Shown piece by piece: positions 48,738-60,404 of a stretch of 64,000 bases of DNA. Below the pieces are notes generated by a model. It worked only from the letters and a program-made list of their open reading frames with translations. It searched no databases and had not been told where the DNA came from. Within the stretch, counting starts at the first letter, position 1. Each line of letters begins with the position of its first letter. This DNA is from Cylicocyclus nassatus (taxonomy: Eukaryota; Nematoda; Chromadorea; Rhabditida; Strongylidae): positions 30,951,733-31,015,732 of the forward strand of contig CATQJL010000305.1 in assembly GCA_958299035.1 (NCBI GenBank), in the 5' to 3' direction. A program made the position numbers and the translations under genes.

Positions 48738-49466
48738 CCGCATCATACATACAGACATACAAACAGACATTCAGCTTTATATACAGGGTGTCCCAAAAAA
48801 TGTATCGAACGTTTGATCGTTAATATCTCTCTTCTAAAGAAGTCTTTTTCCTTGCTTCAGGTACCAATCTGTAGAGCTGGCTTCAACTTAGATTTGCATT
48901 ATAGAACGAATCACTCATCCCTCTTCACTAATGTAGGATAACGGTAGAAACTTCAAAAAGGGTTTTAAGCAATGAAAGACAATATTTTGCCCCAGAAAGG
49001 AAGCAAAACAGCCTGAACTTTTACACTGGGCTAATTAGACTTGCTGATTATAACTGTGAAGTTCTCAATTTATTATGATACTTCATTGAAGAGTTATGCC
49101 AGGTAAGAGGTAGCGGCCATTTTTTCAATGTTTCTAAAAAGTGCGGTTACACCCTTTAGAAAGCTTCGTAATCTTGTGAATAGTTGAGTACTGAACTCAG
49201 CGTCCATAAAAACCCCAATACACAAGTTTTCACATTTTTTGAACAATTTTGAAACGGCGGCTTTTTCCACATTGACACCATATGTTTCAAGTTTCTACCG
49301 TAATCCTACAGTACTGAAGAGGGATGGGTGATTCGTTCTATAATGCAGATCTAAGTTGAAGCCAGCTCTACAAAACGGTACCTGAAGCAAGGCAAAAGAC
49401 TTCTCGGGAAGAGAGATACTAACGATCAAACGTTCGATACATTTTTTTGGGACACCCTGTATAAGA
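48738..49466 (-). mobile_element. Helitron 5' end split by a mariner MITE
   Basis: 48740-48783 reads, on the minus strand, TATAAAGCTGAATGTCTG and more TG-rich sequence. The remaining TCTTA lies after 49461, on the far side of the mariner at 48784-49459. Removing the mariner and one TA copy would give the usual Helitron start. The Helitron 3' part was not found. Confidence 0.5.
48784..49459. mobile_element. Mariner MITE, TIR CAGGGTGTCCCAAAAAA
   Basis: The ends CAGGGTGTCCCAAAAAATGT and its complement are flanked by TA on both sides. ATCGAACGTTTGATCGTTA follows and is mirrored. Same family as 13529-14208, of nearly equal length (676 bases). No transposase. Confidence 0.88.
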
Positions 49467-51115
49467 TATGGCTTATTCTGTACCCGCAGACAACAGTACA
49501 AGTCAAGATGAAAAATGCTTAAACAGAGAATTTCTGAAAAGAAGATCAATCGTCAAAATTGTCACCTTCTTTCAGTACTTCATATGCCTCAAAGTCCCAA
49601 ATAATGTAACTTTCTCACTAAAGAACGGTTTTGCAAAAAACTGTCAACAGGACGCCCTACCTATGCGCTTACACTGTTACAGTTACACTCAAGTAGTAAG
49701 GTAACTCTCACTGTTACTGTCACACCCCCGATACATACAGCCACGTACTCTGGTACCCTTCATTTTGCGGGCTATGTGGGGACACAACCTTCACCTGGAA
49801 CACAACGGAAGTCATCCGGGACGAAGCCCCGGATGTTACCTGACTATATCGGAACGAATGTTAAAGAAGCAAATATAGGGAATAGTATCTTTAGGTTATT
49901 TCAGCGAAAATGAGAATTTGCGTTTTTTGTAACCTTTTTATGTTGAGAAGAAGATTTCTATGAAATTTTCGAATTATCGAATTCGGTACAACATTTCGTA
50001 GTTAACCTCTTCTTTGACCAAAATCGAGTTTCAGAAGTTTAGGAAAGCTGTTGGAGTTAAATAAAAACGAGAAACTGCGCTTAAATCTTGCACAGAAAGT
50101 CGGGAACGAAAACGCTGGCCTATCTCGTCAATGAGTGGTTTTCAGAGCTTGGGACGTTGTCAGTTCTCCTCGTCTTGTCAGGACGATCAGAGTGATATAT
50201 AATGTTGCAGGGCTTCGTTGAGACCCCGCGGAGATCTACGACCAGAGCCAAATGCCCCGTCGGCCCCGGTCTGTTTCCGCTGCTCGTTTGCGTCTCCGCG
50301 CGCCGTGCGCTACCTCGCTACCCCAAACGCGGGGTGCGGGGCATTTGGCTCTGGTCCTTTTTCCTTCACTGTTTCACCCGATAGCAAGCTATGCATCATT
50401 TTGAAGCTCTTGATCTCTATTTTCACAACAACGCTAACAACGTCCCAAAACCACATTTCTTGATTTGATTGAGAAAATCCGGAAAAAAACCTTGTTTTCG
50501 ATTGTTTTTCTCTTAGTTTAACTCTTTTCACACAATTTTTTCGTGGATTTTACAGATCTCGCTTCTGTTCACAACGCAGACAACCACCCAGCCCTTATCT
50601 TTCCGATTATGGTGGAGTTTTTTGCGAAAAATTGTAAAACGTTTTTCTATAACTGTTCTGTTTCAGTGCTTTCGCAGCGATTTTTTCCAGCTTGGGCGAT
50701 TGTTGCTCAGAACAACAGCGCAACAATCCAGACAACGTCCCAGAAAACAGGAATGTCAATGCGGGGTAAAACTTAAAAGGAAGCATCAAAAATGAAAAAG
50801 TTGGCTTCGACTTCTTTTTCGACTTAGTAAAAAAGAAGCTTTGCGCTTTCATAACTAGTTCCTTTCTTGTTTATCTTCTTTTTGATGACCAGTCCTTCCG
50901 AAACATGTTTTTGAAACAATCACAGAGAAGAAATTATCTCCGTTTTCCCTGTGGTGCGAATTGCTGATTCTGGAGCGAAAACTTGCACTTTGAAAAGCCG
51001 CTAAATGAACGATTCCAACCTCACTGCAGCCTTTTTTTCCGGTTTTCAGCAGTTTCTTTTGCTTTTTATATCTGTGTTACGTTATATGAGGTCAGATATT
51101 CAAACAATCTTCATT
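49466..51115. other. No gene recognised apart from a GC-rich inverted repeat
   Basis: The interval contains the inverted repeat at 50240-50356. Frames are short on both strands. Confidence 0.45.
50240..50356. repeat. GC-rich segment bounded by 19-base perfect inverted repeats
   Basis: GACCAGAGCCAAATGCCCC at 50240-50258 is perfectly complementary to 50338-50356. The 79 bases between are strongly GC-rich in an otherwise AT-rich region, with CGCGCGCCGTGCGC and CCCCAAACGCGGGG. It could be a tiny MITE or a structured noncoding RNA; no target duplication is seen. Confidence 0.7.
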
Positions 51116-51119
51116 TTTG

Positions 51120-51587
51120 ACGCCCTGTCTCTAGACTATCGAAGGTGTGGCGTACAGAAATAGCAAAGTTTGGCAAATGCTTTCTATAAAGATCCATGGG
51201 GCACAGAATGACGCAACGACTACCCATGTTAACGTGCCGACATCTCAGCTTAAATGATCTTATCTCTTAAAAATATAATCTGCATGAGTAAGCAATCTCT
51301 ACCATATGCTATAGCTCAGTGAGTTTTCGAATGAGTGCCATTATTCGCTTATGAATTCTGGCCAGAAAAGTAAATGCAGTGGAAGTCTGGTGTTGAATGT
51401 GCTTATGTAAAGTTCTCTTGCTTTCTATTGAGTGAAGCCAGAAGCCTATTTCAAACATCATCGACATAGCATGGAAAGAGCTTTCCAATGCATGCTAGTC
51501 TATTTAGAGAAGGAAGCTTGTTGAGAAATTTTTTTCTTGAAACAACGCCTAGGAGGACGTCCTTTAATTTTACACCAACCCAATGCT
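51120..51587. mobile_element. Partial mariner MITE, TTAGGTTGGTGC family
   Basis: Matches the right half of 15254-16166 (CTACCCATGTTAA, TGAATTCTGGCCAGAAAAGT, GGACGTCCTTTAATT) and ends with a decayed TIR containing ACACCAACCCAATG. The left half is absent. Confidence 0.65.
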
Positions 51588-51589
51588 TT

Positions 51590-52690
51590 GTTATATCCTT
51601 TGTACAAACAAATTCACAATACGCTGCCTTGGTCTATTAGTAACTCAGATGGGAATGATGAGTAGATTAATTTCACATGAGAAATTGGTACAGAAGAATT
51701 CTTTCTCCACAATATCAGAAATTCTGAACTGAAAGTTCTGTCGCACATTCTGAACTGAAAGTTCTGTCGCACCATTCTCAGGAAACGTAACTCCTTCAAG
51801 CCGCAAAGCTACTGCTTGGCAATAAATTCCATTAGAAAGATAAAATCATGCTTCTGGTGTTTTGCTTGCTCTCTAATATGCTTTGGTTGCAGAAAAAATT
51901 TAAAAAAGGAGACTTTTAGAGGTTCGGCCATTTGAGACAAGCCCGTTGAAAGTCCGAAAACCGGCGATATTCAAAACGACCAGCGTTATAAGTTTTCTGA
52001 CCTCAAAATTTCAATGAGCAAAGCTTGTGCTAATCGTGCTCTTCTTTGAAAAGTTCTATTTTCGACAAACGCCATAGAAACCAATTTCTTAGGAAAATAA
52101 ATACTTCACGCACTTATTACCTTCGGTTTTTCTTCTAAAAAATCAAAGCTTATTAGAGAAGAGCTCAATCAGCACAAATTTTGCTTAGTTAGAAAATAAA
52201 GAAAGAGGATGTTAGAAAACTAAATGTTTGGATTTTACTGCACTATTTTTGAATGTCTACCGAGCTTGCCTCAAACCGCTATACCTCAAAAGATCTCTTT
52301 TTCATTTTTATCTCTGCGCGCAAAGCATATTAGACAGTAAGCAAGGCGCCAGAAAGCATGATTTACCCTTCCTGATAAGATTAATGCCAAGCATTAACAT
52401 TATGACAAAAAAGTTGAGATTTTTGGGAAACGGTGCGACAGAACTTTTGGATCAACCTGATACCACAAATATAGCGTGCGATCACAAAGTTTCAAAATGC
52501 AAACTTTGTGATCGAGTTCAACGAGTTCTCCAAATGATTTAACTTAACGACTAGAGACAGGACCATGTCGACAGATGGTTAAACGATGTTTTTTGATCTT
52601 GTTGCCCCTTTCATTTTCCTCTTCCTTCTTTCCACTATAGAAACGCAAGTGACCAACTTGTTGGTATTTGAGACCCTTCCACACTCACAA
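51590..52690. other. No gene recognised
   Basis: A direct repeat of TTCTGAACTGAAAGTTCTGT occurs twice at 51719-51770. A 104-codon plus-strand frame at 52228-52542 has no recognisable domain. Confidence 0.45.
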
Positions 52691-52692
52691 AC

Positions 52693-52878
52693 CTATTGCA
52701 GATGCATTTCTTCCAGAGCACAGTACCTCTTGCATTGCGAGGCTCAAAGCTCGTCATAACACAGCGCGCATATCCCTTATTTTCACTGGTAAATGCCGCA
52801 CCGTAATTGCTTTTGAGGCAAGCGTAGTTTAGCACCTGTACTGCTCTTGGATTTTCTGATTGTTCTGCTCGTAGTTTC
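52693..52878 (-). CDS. Unrecognised exon with three cysteines
   Basis: A 186-base open stretch is bounded by an acceptor (GGCAAACAG) and a good nematode donor (GTTTGTGAG). It encodes about 61 residues, with ACLKSNYGAAF, ARCVMTSFEPRN and WKKCIC in order. The composition and conserved-looking cysteines suggest a piece of a secreted or extracellular domain. The exon starts after one codon base and ends in phase 2. I could not find partner exons on either side and do not recognise the family, so it may be an isolated relic or a chance reading frame. Confidence 0.32.
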
Positions 52879-52934
52879 CTGTTTGCCAAACAAAGGAACA
52901 TAATCAACTTTTACTTAGTGTTCACATTTCAAAG

Positions 52935-55310
52935 TTGCTGATAAACAAAGTTCGGCTGAACTGCTTGCTTGTACTGCTCCTGCTGAGTTGGGGTGGATTA
53001 TCGGTCAAATGGCTAATTTGGAATTTTCTGTTCTCAATTTTTCAAAATTTTGGGATTTTTTTCGTAATTCAAACAACAACGCTATTTCTTTACCTGAGTA
53101 ACATTATTATTTCACTGAGGTCATGCTTCATCGTAAACCACTTAGATACGAATTTTGCGACTATTGAGCAATATTCTCTAAATAATCGATATCTGGACAT
53201 CGTCGATAACTTCGCTCCCTTGGTCATAGCTGTGTCACTTGGGTCAGATGTTCTTGACCATCTCCATTCAGTAGCATGCCCAGATGATGAAAGAAGAGTG
53301 CATGATTTTGCGATGCATTCACAGTTATCATACAATTATACAGTTTCCGAAAATATAAAAACAACGCGCATTTGAGGGTCCAAAAAATCGAAATTTTTGA
53401 AATTACCGTTTGGCTTCCGACAGAAGTTCCATGGTCCAACCAAAAATAAAGTACCGAACATTTTGTGAAGACAGACAATCTAGACAGACAATCTGAAGGT
53501 ATAACAAAATTGTATGCTATCATTTTCTGCTAATGAAAAATGAAATGCCTTTGAAAAATGAAATGAAATAAACCAAACGGTTCTTCCAGGAGCACTTCAA
53601 GCAAAAGTAAGGCCTGGAGCGGATTGATTCAAATTCTCTCTTTACTAAATAGCTAGGCCGCGAACACATGCCTTGAGGTGCGAATCCAACTGTGCAGAGC
53701 TCTGGGTGCAGGAGCACCCAATTAGGGGTATGGCAGCCGTAATCAGGAAAGAAGCAAAAATAGGGCATATTTAGGTGTTGCTAATATATTTAATTCATAC
53801 ATTTTCTAGAAGCATTTTTTGCGTAGATTCAGAATATGTGGAAGTTATGAAGTCTAAGACGACACTGGAAATCGTCAAAAATTTTGTGAAATTATCGTTG
53901 ACATTTGCACTTTTTCCGGAACCATCAGACACTTCTTATTTCCAAATCACATTTTCAAAGATGAAATTCTTAAACAGCAAGCACCACTTCAGATGTGAAT
54001 GAAGTTTCGGCTCTTTCACTGACCGACTGCCTGCAATACGGTCTCGATAATGTGGCACCATATTGACAACGATGCTTGCGCACCTCAGTTCAAGTACCTG
54101 TATCGTGGAAGGCATTCCATATAACATACCAGACTCACCTTGATTTGTTTAAAGAGCCATTGTACTCTACTGATAGCAAAGTTATTTGACCAAAGCTGCA
54201 TAAAGCTGAAAATTATGAAGCCTTGAAATCCGCAGTTCGTATCTGCAGGCTAGGTCATTCTTGAGGGGTCAAATCAGCCTGCATCATAGTTGGTGAATCA
54301 AAGAAACAACGCAATGCTCATTGCTGTCGATTGCTGATATAAATTTTGCGGCTTATTCAAAATTTTCGTAAATTTGACCTGAATTTGATGAAAACATTTC
54401 AAATAATCACTACATGTTTCGTGCAAGAGCTTTTTTGGTTTTTTTGAAGATTCTTCTGAGTCAAAATTCTGCCAGAAAACCAAAAATTTACTTGTTACTC
54501 CACGAAATTTTGTTTAAGCAACTTAATTCGGTGCGACGGTTTTGTCGCGACAAATACGTCGCGACAGCTCAAATAAAAGCAATTTTGAATTTAACATTGT
54601 TCTGAATCGCTAGGTTCTCAGCAATCCAAAGATGTTCTCCGTTTCTTTTGAAAACTAGTTCAAAGAAAGTTATAGCATTGCGACGGTTTTGCGAAGATAA
54701 ATATGTCGCGACGGAAAAATTTGTCGCAATCCGTTTTTTTCCCATGAGTGTAGGTTACTACTTGAAGAAAAGTGTGCGAGCAGAATATTGATCACCAGCA
54801 ATCGATGGAAGGGTTTTACGTTAAGAATAAGAAATGCCATAATTGGAATGTCTGTTTTGCATAACAGGAATTTTTACCTAGCTCGAACATCACCTTTCAT
54901 GGTGATCCATGCGATGCTTCTCACTAGCACTAGCTTCTTAAGCGAGAAGCGCATAATTATGCGCATCACAGTAGGTGATTTCATGCGATATACTGCAGAT
55001 CAGCAATTCCGCTACTTGCTCACAGTAGCTATCGATGAAAAATCGGGACAATTCAAACTGCGTGAAAATACGATCGCTCACCCTTTCCTGTCAAAAGACG
55101 AGGACAAGATTTGGACATGAAATTTTGTTAATGAGACCGTTTTATCATTGCAGGTACTATGATCGAGAAATACCCCAAAAAGTTCTGAGCCACAGTTTAA
55201 TTACAATCCAAGCACTCTGTTATGGTTAAAGGATGGAGAAGGATACAGGGGTAAAGTGTACGAATTGACACACCTTGGAAAGTTGTTCTGATTCTCTGAA
55301 TTTGCGCCAC
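52935..55310. other. Unassigned, with weak open frames
   Basis: The longest plus-strand frame (52935-53375, 146 codons) starts with a very hydrophobic run and ends with a polar part. Another at 54788-55120 has 110 codons. Neither has homology I recognise nor clear splice signals, so I do not call them genes. Confidence 0.4.
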
Positions 55311-55317
55311 TATATTC

Positions 55318-55793
55318 TAGTCCCCTCCGAGGAAAGGATACTTGGTGACCGTGGCCTTTTGGAATGAAACGTACACCTTTAAATGCATCTTGAGGCGCTG
55401 ATTTCAGATCTGCTTTCGGTATCTGCTGTGCGCTTTTTCGAAAGAAGTTATGAACGTTTCTTGCCACCAAAATTTGCACTGTTTTGATGACGAAAATCAC
55501 CAATATCGTTAGAATGTTCATTACGCGCTACAAAAAAGCTCCCAATTGAAATTAAGCTCTACATTAAGCACAGAAAAACTATCTCCGATATATTAGAGTC
55601 TAAAAAGCCTGAATACTGATGATTCTAACTGCCTAGATATCGTGAGAATAATATGGAAAAAAGTCCATAACTTTGTTCAGAGAGTGGCACAGCAGATAAT
55701 GAACACAAATTTGAAATCAGCGTTTCAAGGCGCATCTACTGATATACATCTCATTGCAAATGGCCAGGTCACCAAGTATCCTTTCCTTGTAAG
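55318..55793. mobile_element. Foldback MITE, CTTACAAGGG family
   Basis: GGAAAGGATACTTGGTGACC at the left mirrors GGTCACCAAGTATCCTTTCC at the right, which ends TTGTAAG. Inner blocks AAATGCATCTTGAGGCGCTG and TTTCAAGGCGCATCTACTG also pair. The left terminus is slightly eroded. Confidence 0.78.
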
Positions 55794-55820
55794 TATTCTG
55801 TTTCCTATCTCTTTCACTTT

Positions 55821-55898
55821 TTCTTGGACATACCTTCAGGTAATACTCCAGGGTCAACTACCGTACCCTGGAGTATTACCTGAAGGTATGTCCAAGAA
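55821..55898. repeat. Perfect 34-base inverted repeat, 10-base loop
   Basis: Arms 55821-55854 and 55865-55898 match without mismatch; the left arm begins TTCTTGGACATACCTTCAGG. The loop is CAACTACCGT. Confidence 0.95.
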
Positions 55899-55920
55899 AC
55901 ATGCGAGACAAACAGAAACA

Positions 55921-56018
55921 GCCTCGCAACATGCGTGAATTCAGATGACCCTGGCATCTTTGGCCGCGCCAGCGGCCACAGATGCCAGGGTCATCTGAAT
56001 TCACGCATGTTGCGAGGC
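55921..56018. repeat. Perfect 39-base inverted repeat, 20-base loop
   Basis: Arms 55921-55959 and 55980-56018 are exact complements; the left arm begins GCCTCGCAACATGCGTGAAT. The loop itself contains TGGCCGC and GCGGCCA around GCCA, so nearly all 98 bases pair. Confidence 0.95.
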
Positions 56019-56019
56019 T

Positions 56020-56980
56020 CAAGCATGTTGCGATGCTGTAGGGGGAGTGTCAAACTTACCATCAAGAAAATGGCGTGTGAGCTGCTTTGACTCATGTTTG
56101 TCGATTGGGACACCTTGAGTGGAATTCGTTGGCTTTTGTACTACTCTTCGTGGTTGTGTGGGCTGCTTATTAGTGTAATTCGGCATGTTTTTTTTGCGAA
56201 GCTCAATTTCGTCTATCTCTCAATCGCTGGATAAGCAGGATTATTGTTAAGCTCGCCGACGTGAGAGATGCCTAATGCAATTAACTGACTAGTTTAGTGT
56301 GCCTTTTTGTTGGGTTAATGGATTAACTATGCCAGATTTTCTCTTCGAAAACGCTTGTTATGGTAGTTCTGAATACAAAAATGCGCATATAATGTTGCAA
56401 TGTTCATATCGTGTGCTATAATTTGTTCCAACAAGGGTAAGAGATAATACACAAATATGTTCTAACCAGGGGCACGTTAATTGCGCAAATAGTAGGGAAG
56501 CGACCGTTCAAGGCACATGAGCAGCGACGCGCTCAGTTCTGCTCTCGTTTAGAGCAAAACGGATGCTGTACACGTGAAAATAGGGTGGCTTGTTGATGCA
56601 GTTTGCTAGGTTTTTGTTTGACGGCAAGTGACTTTTCCGTTTCTGACTTAAATTAACGTTGCCACGTGTTCTTCCATCTTTGACTTTCCTTTCCCGAATC
56701 GACGGCAATCCACTTTGTTTGACAACAGCGTTTTCATTTTCTGCAGTTGTTGCGTTGCTTGAAACGCATGCGCACTAATCGTTGGCTTTCTTTCTAATTA
56801 ATTCTAATCAGTTTTGCCTTATTTCCCTGTTAAACTGAATACTGTGCGCTTAAGCGGGTGTTGCAACTTTGCCATTACCCATATTATATACTAAGCTGTT
56901 CCAGTGATATTTTGTTTTTAGTCGAAAGAGGCAGCTTGAAGCCATGACCCTTATGATGAGTTTTGTTCCCTTTGATTATT
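56020..56980. other. No gene recognised
   Basis: A 66-codon basic frame on the minus strand at 56508-56708 has no clear splice boundaries. Nothing else noted. Confidence 0.4.
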
Positions 56981-56983
56981 TAT

Positions 56984-57218
56984 CTACAAAATTTGCTTTT
57001 CTTTCTCGTCTGCCATCTTAACAATGAAAAATTTCAATGCTTTAAAAAAACCTCGGCAGCAGCAGTCGCGATATGAAAAAATTTCAGAGGAACAAACATT
57101 GGCATTGTCAACAAGTGCGAGGTTGCTATTTTCGTAGTATGAATATCCGGCAGGATTCACTGCAGTGATAGGTACGACTGCAACGCTAGAGTTAGGACAT
57201 TGCATAGATGAGGCGTTT
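56984..57218 (-). CDS. Candidate terminal exon, cysteine-rich tail, function unknown
   Basis: An acceptor CAATTGTAG precedes an open frame of 78 codons ending in TAG at 56984-56986. The peptide has NASSMQCPNSSVAVV near the start, a tyrosine- and asparagine-rich middle, then RDCCCRGFFKALKFF and a charged end. A triple cysteine beside basic and aromatic residues resembles a palmitoylated cytoplasmic tail of a membrane protein. That is inference from composition only. The best upstream donor I could see does not fit the phase, so no gene model is proposed. Confidence 0.3.
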
Positions 57219-57466
57219 CTACAATTGAGAAATACAATATATTCGGCAGAAGAATACTGTAATCCTATACATTTTCTTCTCCCAACTTTGAATTCAGTAC
57301 TAGCATAATTCTAATGGAATGCTCTTTGCAATACATTGTTAGCCTTTCCGTATTCCTTGATGTTTGCATTGCTTTGCGTTTTATCATAGCAACACAATAC
57401 AACTGACATAGCAAAATTCTAAAATATTTCTAGCGCTGGGTTTTGAGTCATGATGCTTTCAAACTT

Positions 57467-58370
57467 GGGTGCCTTCATACCGCGCCAGCGGCCGCCGCTA
57501 GCAACCCATAGCACCGCTGACAGCCCGAAGCATCCCACAGCAGCCGCCAGCAGCCCGTGGCCGCCGCTGGCCGTTTTTGTCATAGATGCTCATTATCAAA
57601 TTCTTACTACTTTGGTGCGCCTGCTCATGCTTTTCATCACCATGCCTCTTATGCAGTTCCATTTCTCACATATTACAAAGTTATTCAAGATAAGCCCCGG
57701 CCAAGGATATGATTTGAAGCAGAACCATACATAAAAATAAACACTGCAGGAACTGGACGCATCCAAAGTCAGAAGAAATCAAAGAAATTTTGGCGAAATA
57801 TTGTTCGACTGCGAGAGGGGAAATGGCATCAACAGGATAACCAATTACGGCAATAAGATAATAACAACAATGGACATAAATATGACATATGAGATCGAAT
57901 TGCAACAACAGGAAGGAAAAAGCGTGGAAGATGGAGAGCGTGGGCGGTTGCACTTAACACATTGACGACGATGTGTACCACCGGTGGCCCACGCACTTTT
58001 TGCCTCCAGGAAGGATGTGGGTCACCGGTGGCCAGCTTGCAAAATCACGTACTTTCTAAGCCTAGTATTGCTTCCATAGTTCAGTATTTTTTCCATTTTT
58101 TGCCCTCTCAAGATCTGCGGTCTTCTTCGTCCAAGAATATGGTTGTAGCTGCTTACAAAACAACTTTACATTTCGTAAATAGTCACGAAACTTTCCCACA
58201 CCGATAGTTTGTGCAAAATCGCGTCGTCTCTCAGCGCCGCCACGCAAAATCAGGCGTCGTCGTCAATGGATCAAAATAGTACGAAATTGATGATTTTGCG
58301 ATTTGACAAAAGCGGCCAGCGGCTGCTACGAGCTGCTAGCAGCGGCTGCCGGCGCAGTTTGAAGGCACCC
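57467..58370. mobile_element. TIR element with GC-rich ends, GGGTGCCTTCA family
   Basis: The left end GGGTGCCTTCATACCGCGCC and the complement of the right end, GGGTGCCTTCAAACTGCGCC, match, and the arms continue with GCCGCTGCTAGCA-like blocks. The 904-base interior includes CACCGGTGGCC twice at about 57978 and 58023 and no recognised transposase. Likely a nonautonomous DNA transposon; the target duplication is unclear. Confidence 0.7.
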
Positions 58371-58374
58371 CTAG

Positions 58375-59180
58375 AATCTATCCGCTTGCATAACGGATAC
58401 TGTAGCATTTGTTGTTAACGCTCTCACTGGTACATGGTAAGGATGTAAGAGTACTTCCGGGTATGGTATTGCAATGTTATAAGCAATGATATGATTTTAA
58501 AAGCCACCCTGCAATTACCAAACCATGATATCGAAGTCGCGCAAGTTGATTCCTATTTTTCGCATCATACTTCAGCCATTTGTTTTATTACACACAGTTG
58601 TTTTGATGAAAAGTGTCATTCATTGACAATATTTATGCTTGTGTTAATTCCATTCGCTTCTCTCTGGTTAGCCAATGTTGTGCTTACTTACATTTTTGTC
58701 TTTTGCGCAGCGTACCTGAAACAGTCGTTTTCTTCTGGCTATATGCTCTTGCCGCTTTGCTGCAATAAGGCCACAAACTTGGAAGCTGCGCTTTCTGCGT
58801 ACTCGTTGCTCTTTCTCTTGACTTTTCCAGAGTATACTCGTTGCTCTTTTTTTGACTTTTCTAAAGTAATCTTGCTGTTCTTATTTTCACCTATCTGGTT
58901 CCCGTCATTGTTCTTCATGAGTTTAACGCCAGTCTAAGGGTGACTCACTTCTTAACTCTGTTCGTCCACCTCCAAAAGAACATTTCCCATATTCGCTTTT
59001 TTGGTGAATAGTATCTGTTTTATTTGTTTTTCGTGTGATGCAAACAAGAAGTAAATAATTCGAAGGCTTTCACATGCTAAAAAGTTACTTTTGTTGTTTG
59101 CAAAAATAAGTAATCTAGCTTTCTTTGTCACTGGTGTTCGACGAAGATAGTCTAAGCCAATCACCGTTATTCATATGTGG
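58375..59180. other. Unassigned; one hydrophobic frame
   Basis: A 148-codon plus-strand frame at 58491-58937 has several hydrophobic runs but is biased by T-rich sequence. It has no splice context and no recognisable family, so it is not called a gene. Confidence 0.4.
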
Positions 59181-59185
59181 ATCCA

Positions 59186-59310
59186 ACAAGGAAAGTGGTT
59201 CTAGCCGAAGTGTCCTTTCCGAATGAAATGTATACCACTTTGCAAGAATTTTAACGCTGATTCCAAACCTGTATACTCTATCTGCTGTGCACTTTCAAAC
59301 TAATTACTCA
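59186..59310. mobile_element. Half copy of a CTTACAAGGG-family foldback
   Basis: ACAAGGAAAGTGGTTC, then CCTTTCCGAATGAAATGTAT and ACGCTGATTCCAAACCTGTA follow the left arm of the copy at 55318. No right arm is found. Confidence 0.55.
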
Positions 59311-59635
59311 TGGAACAAGGAAATCCAATGGTATATATATGGCTTGAGTCTTTGTTATTGTTACTATCTTTCAACATATTGCTACTCAAGAAATTCAAAA
59401 GTTGTAGCGTCTACAAATAAATTTCTTTCAGTAGCTTATCCTATCTTGCAATCAGGAGACGATTAGCTTGAACTTTTCGTTTGCTCAAAGCCCATTAGAC
59501 AAACGCAGACATCATTGTCTACGTTTCCAGGTGAGTTGCGTGTGTAGTCACATGAATCTAACAATACTCAACTCCCGCAGTGGTGACTTCAGAGCCAGAC
59601 GGAAGGGTTAAGTCAGATTGTTGGCGAGCTATATG

Positions 59636-60240
59636 TAGGGTTCCCAAAAATGTATCGAATGTTTGAACTGTAATAACTGTTTTGTGCAAAAAGCTTCTGC
59701 CTTCCACTTAACATCTGTAGAGCTAGCTTTAGCTTAGGTCTCTGTAGCAGCAAATCATCGACTGCTCATTATCTGCAAGATTACGATAGAAACTTCTAGC
59801 CTACAACATCATTGTAAGTAAGCCGAATATCGAGAAAAAACTCCAAAAAATTTCGAGCTTGTACAGCTTTTGAAACGGTAATCATTTAGAAAGCTTCGTG
59901 ATATTAGCTATTGCGTTTACTTGTCATGACTTTCGAAAGAAGCATTGCATGACGTGCCAAGTTCATATTTAGTGTCAACGACTTTATCAGCTTGGTGTAA
60001 GAGGGCCGTTTTGCTTTCTTGGAAGGGATAGGGTTATCTGGCTTTCAACCCTTTTCAAAATTCCTACCGCAATCTTACATTACTTATGAAGAGCGGCCGG
60101 TGGTTCGCTTTATACTGCAAACTGGATCAAAGCTAGCTCTACCGGTGTCATAAAAAGCGGATACTTTTCGTACAAGAGGATTATGCAGATCAAACGTATG
60201 GTAGATTTTGGAACGCATACACACTCTATCTATAAGATAT
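59636..60240. mobile_element. Diverged CAGGGTGTCC-type mariner MITE
   Basis: TAGGGTTCCCAAAAATGTAT at the left and decayed complements at the right enclose sequence matching 48784-49459 (GTAGAGCTAGCTT, AAGCTTCGTGAT, ACCGCAATCTTACA). Both ends are eroded. Confidence 0.6.
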
Positions 60241-60404
60241 CGCAATTGTATTAGAGTGACTAGTATCAATGGCCAGCAGAGCACAAAGGTTAGAACTGAA
60301 AAAAATATGAAAAATTACATGAGTGAGTTTGCGGTGAAAAGTAGGGCGGCTTAACCTAAGCGGCTTCGTGTTGAAAGTGTTTTAAAAGTAAGTAACATTT
60401 TTTG

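Noticed and set aside
52935..53375. 146-codon plus-strand open frame with hydrophobic start
   Set aside because: No recognised domain, no splice or start context beyond an ATG, and the hydrophobic part comes from T-rich sequence; the opposite strand is also partly open here.
58491..58937. 148-codon plus-strand frame rich in hydrophobic residues
   Set aside because: Composition-driven, with no family resemblance and no supporting signals.
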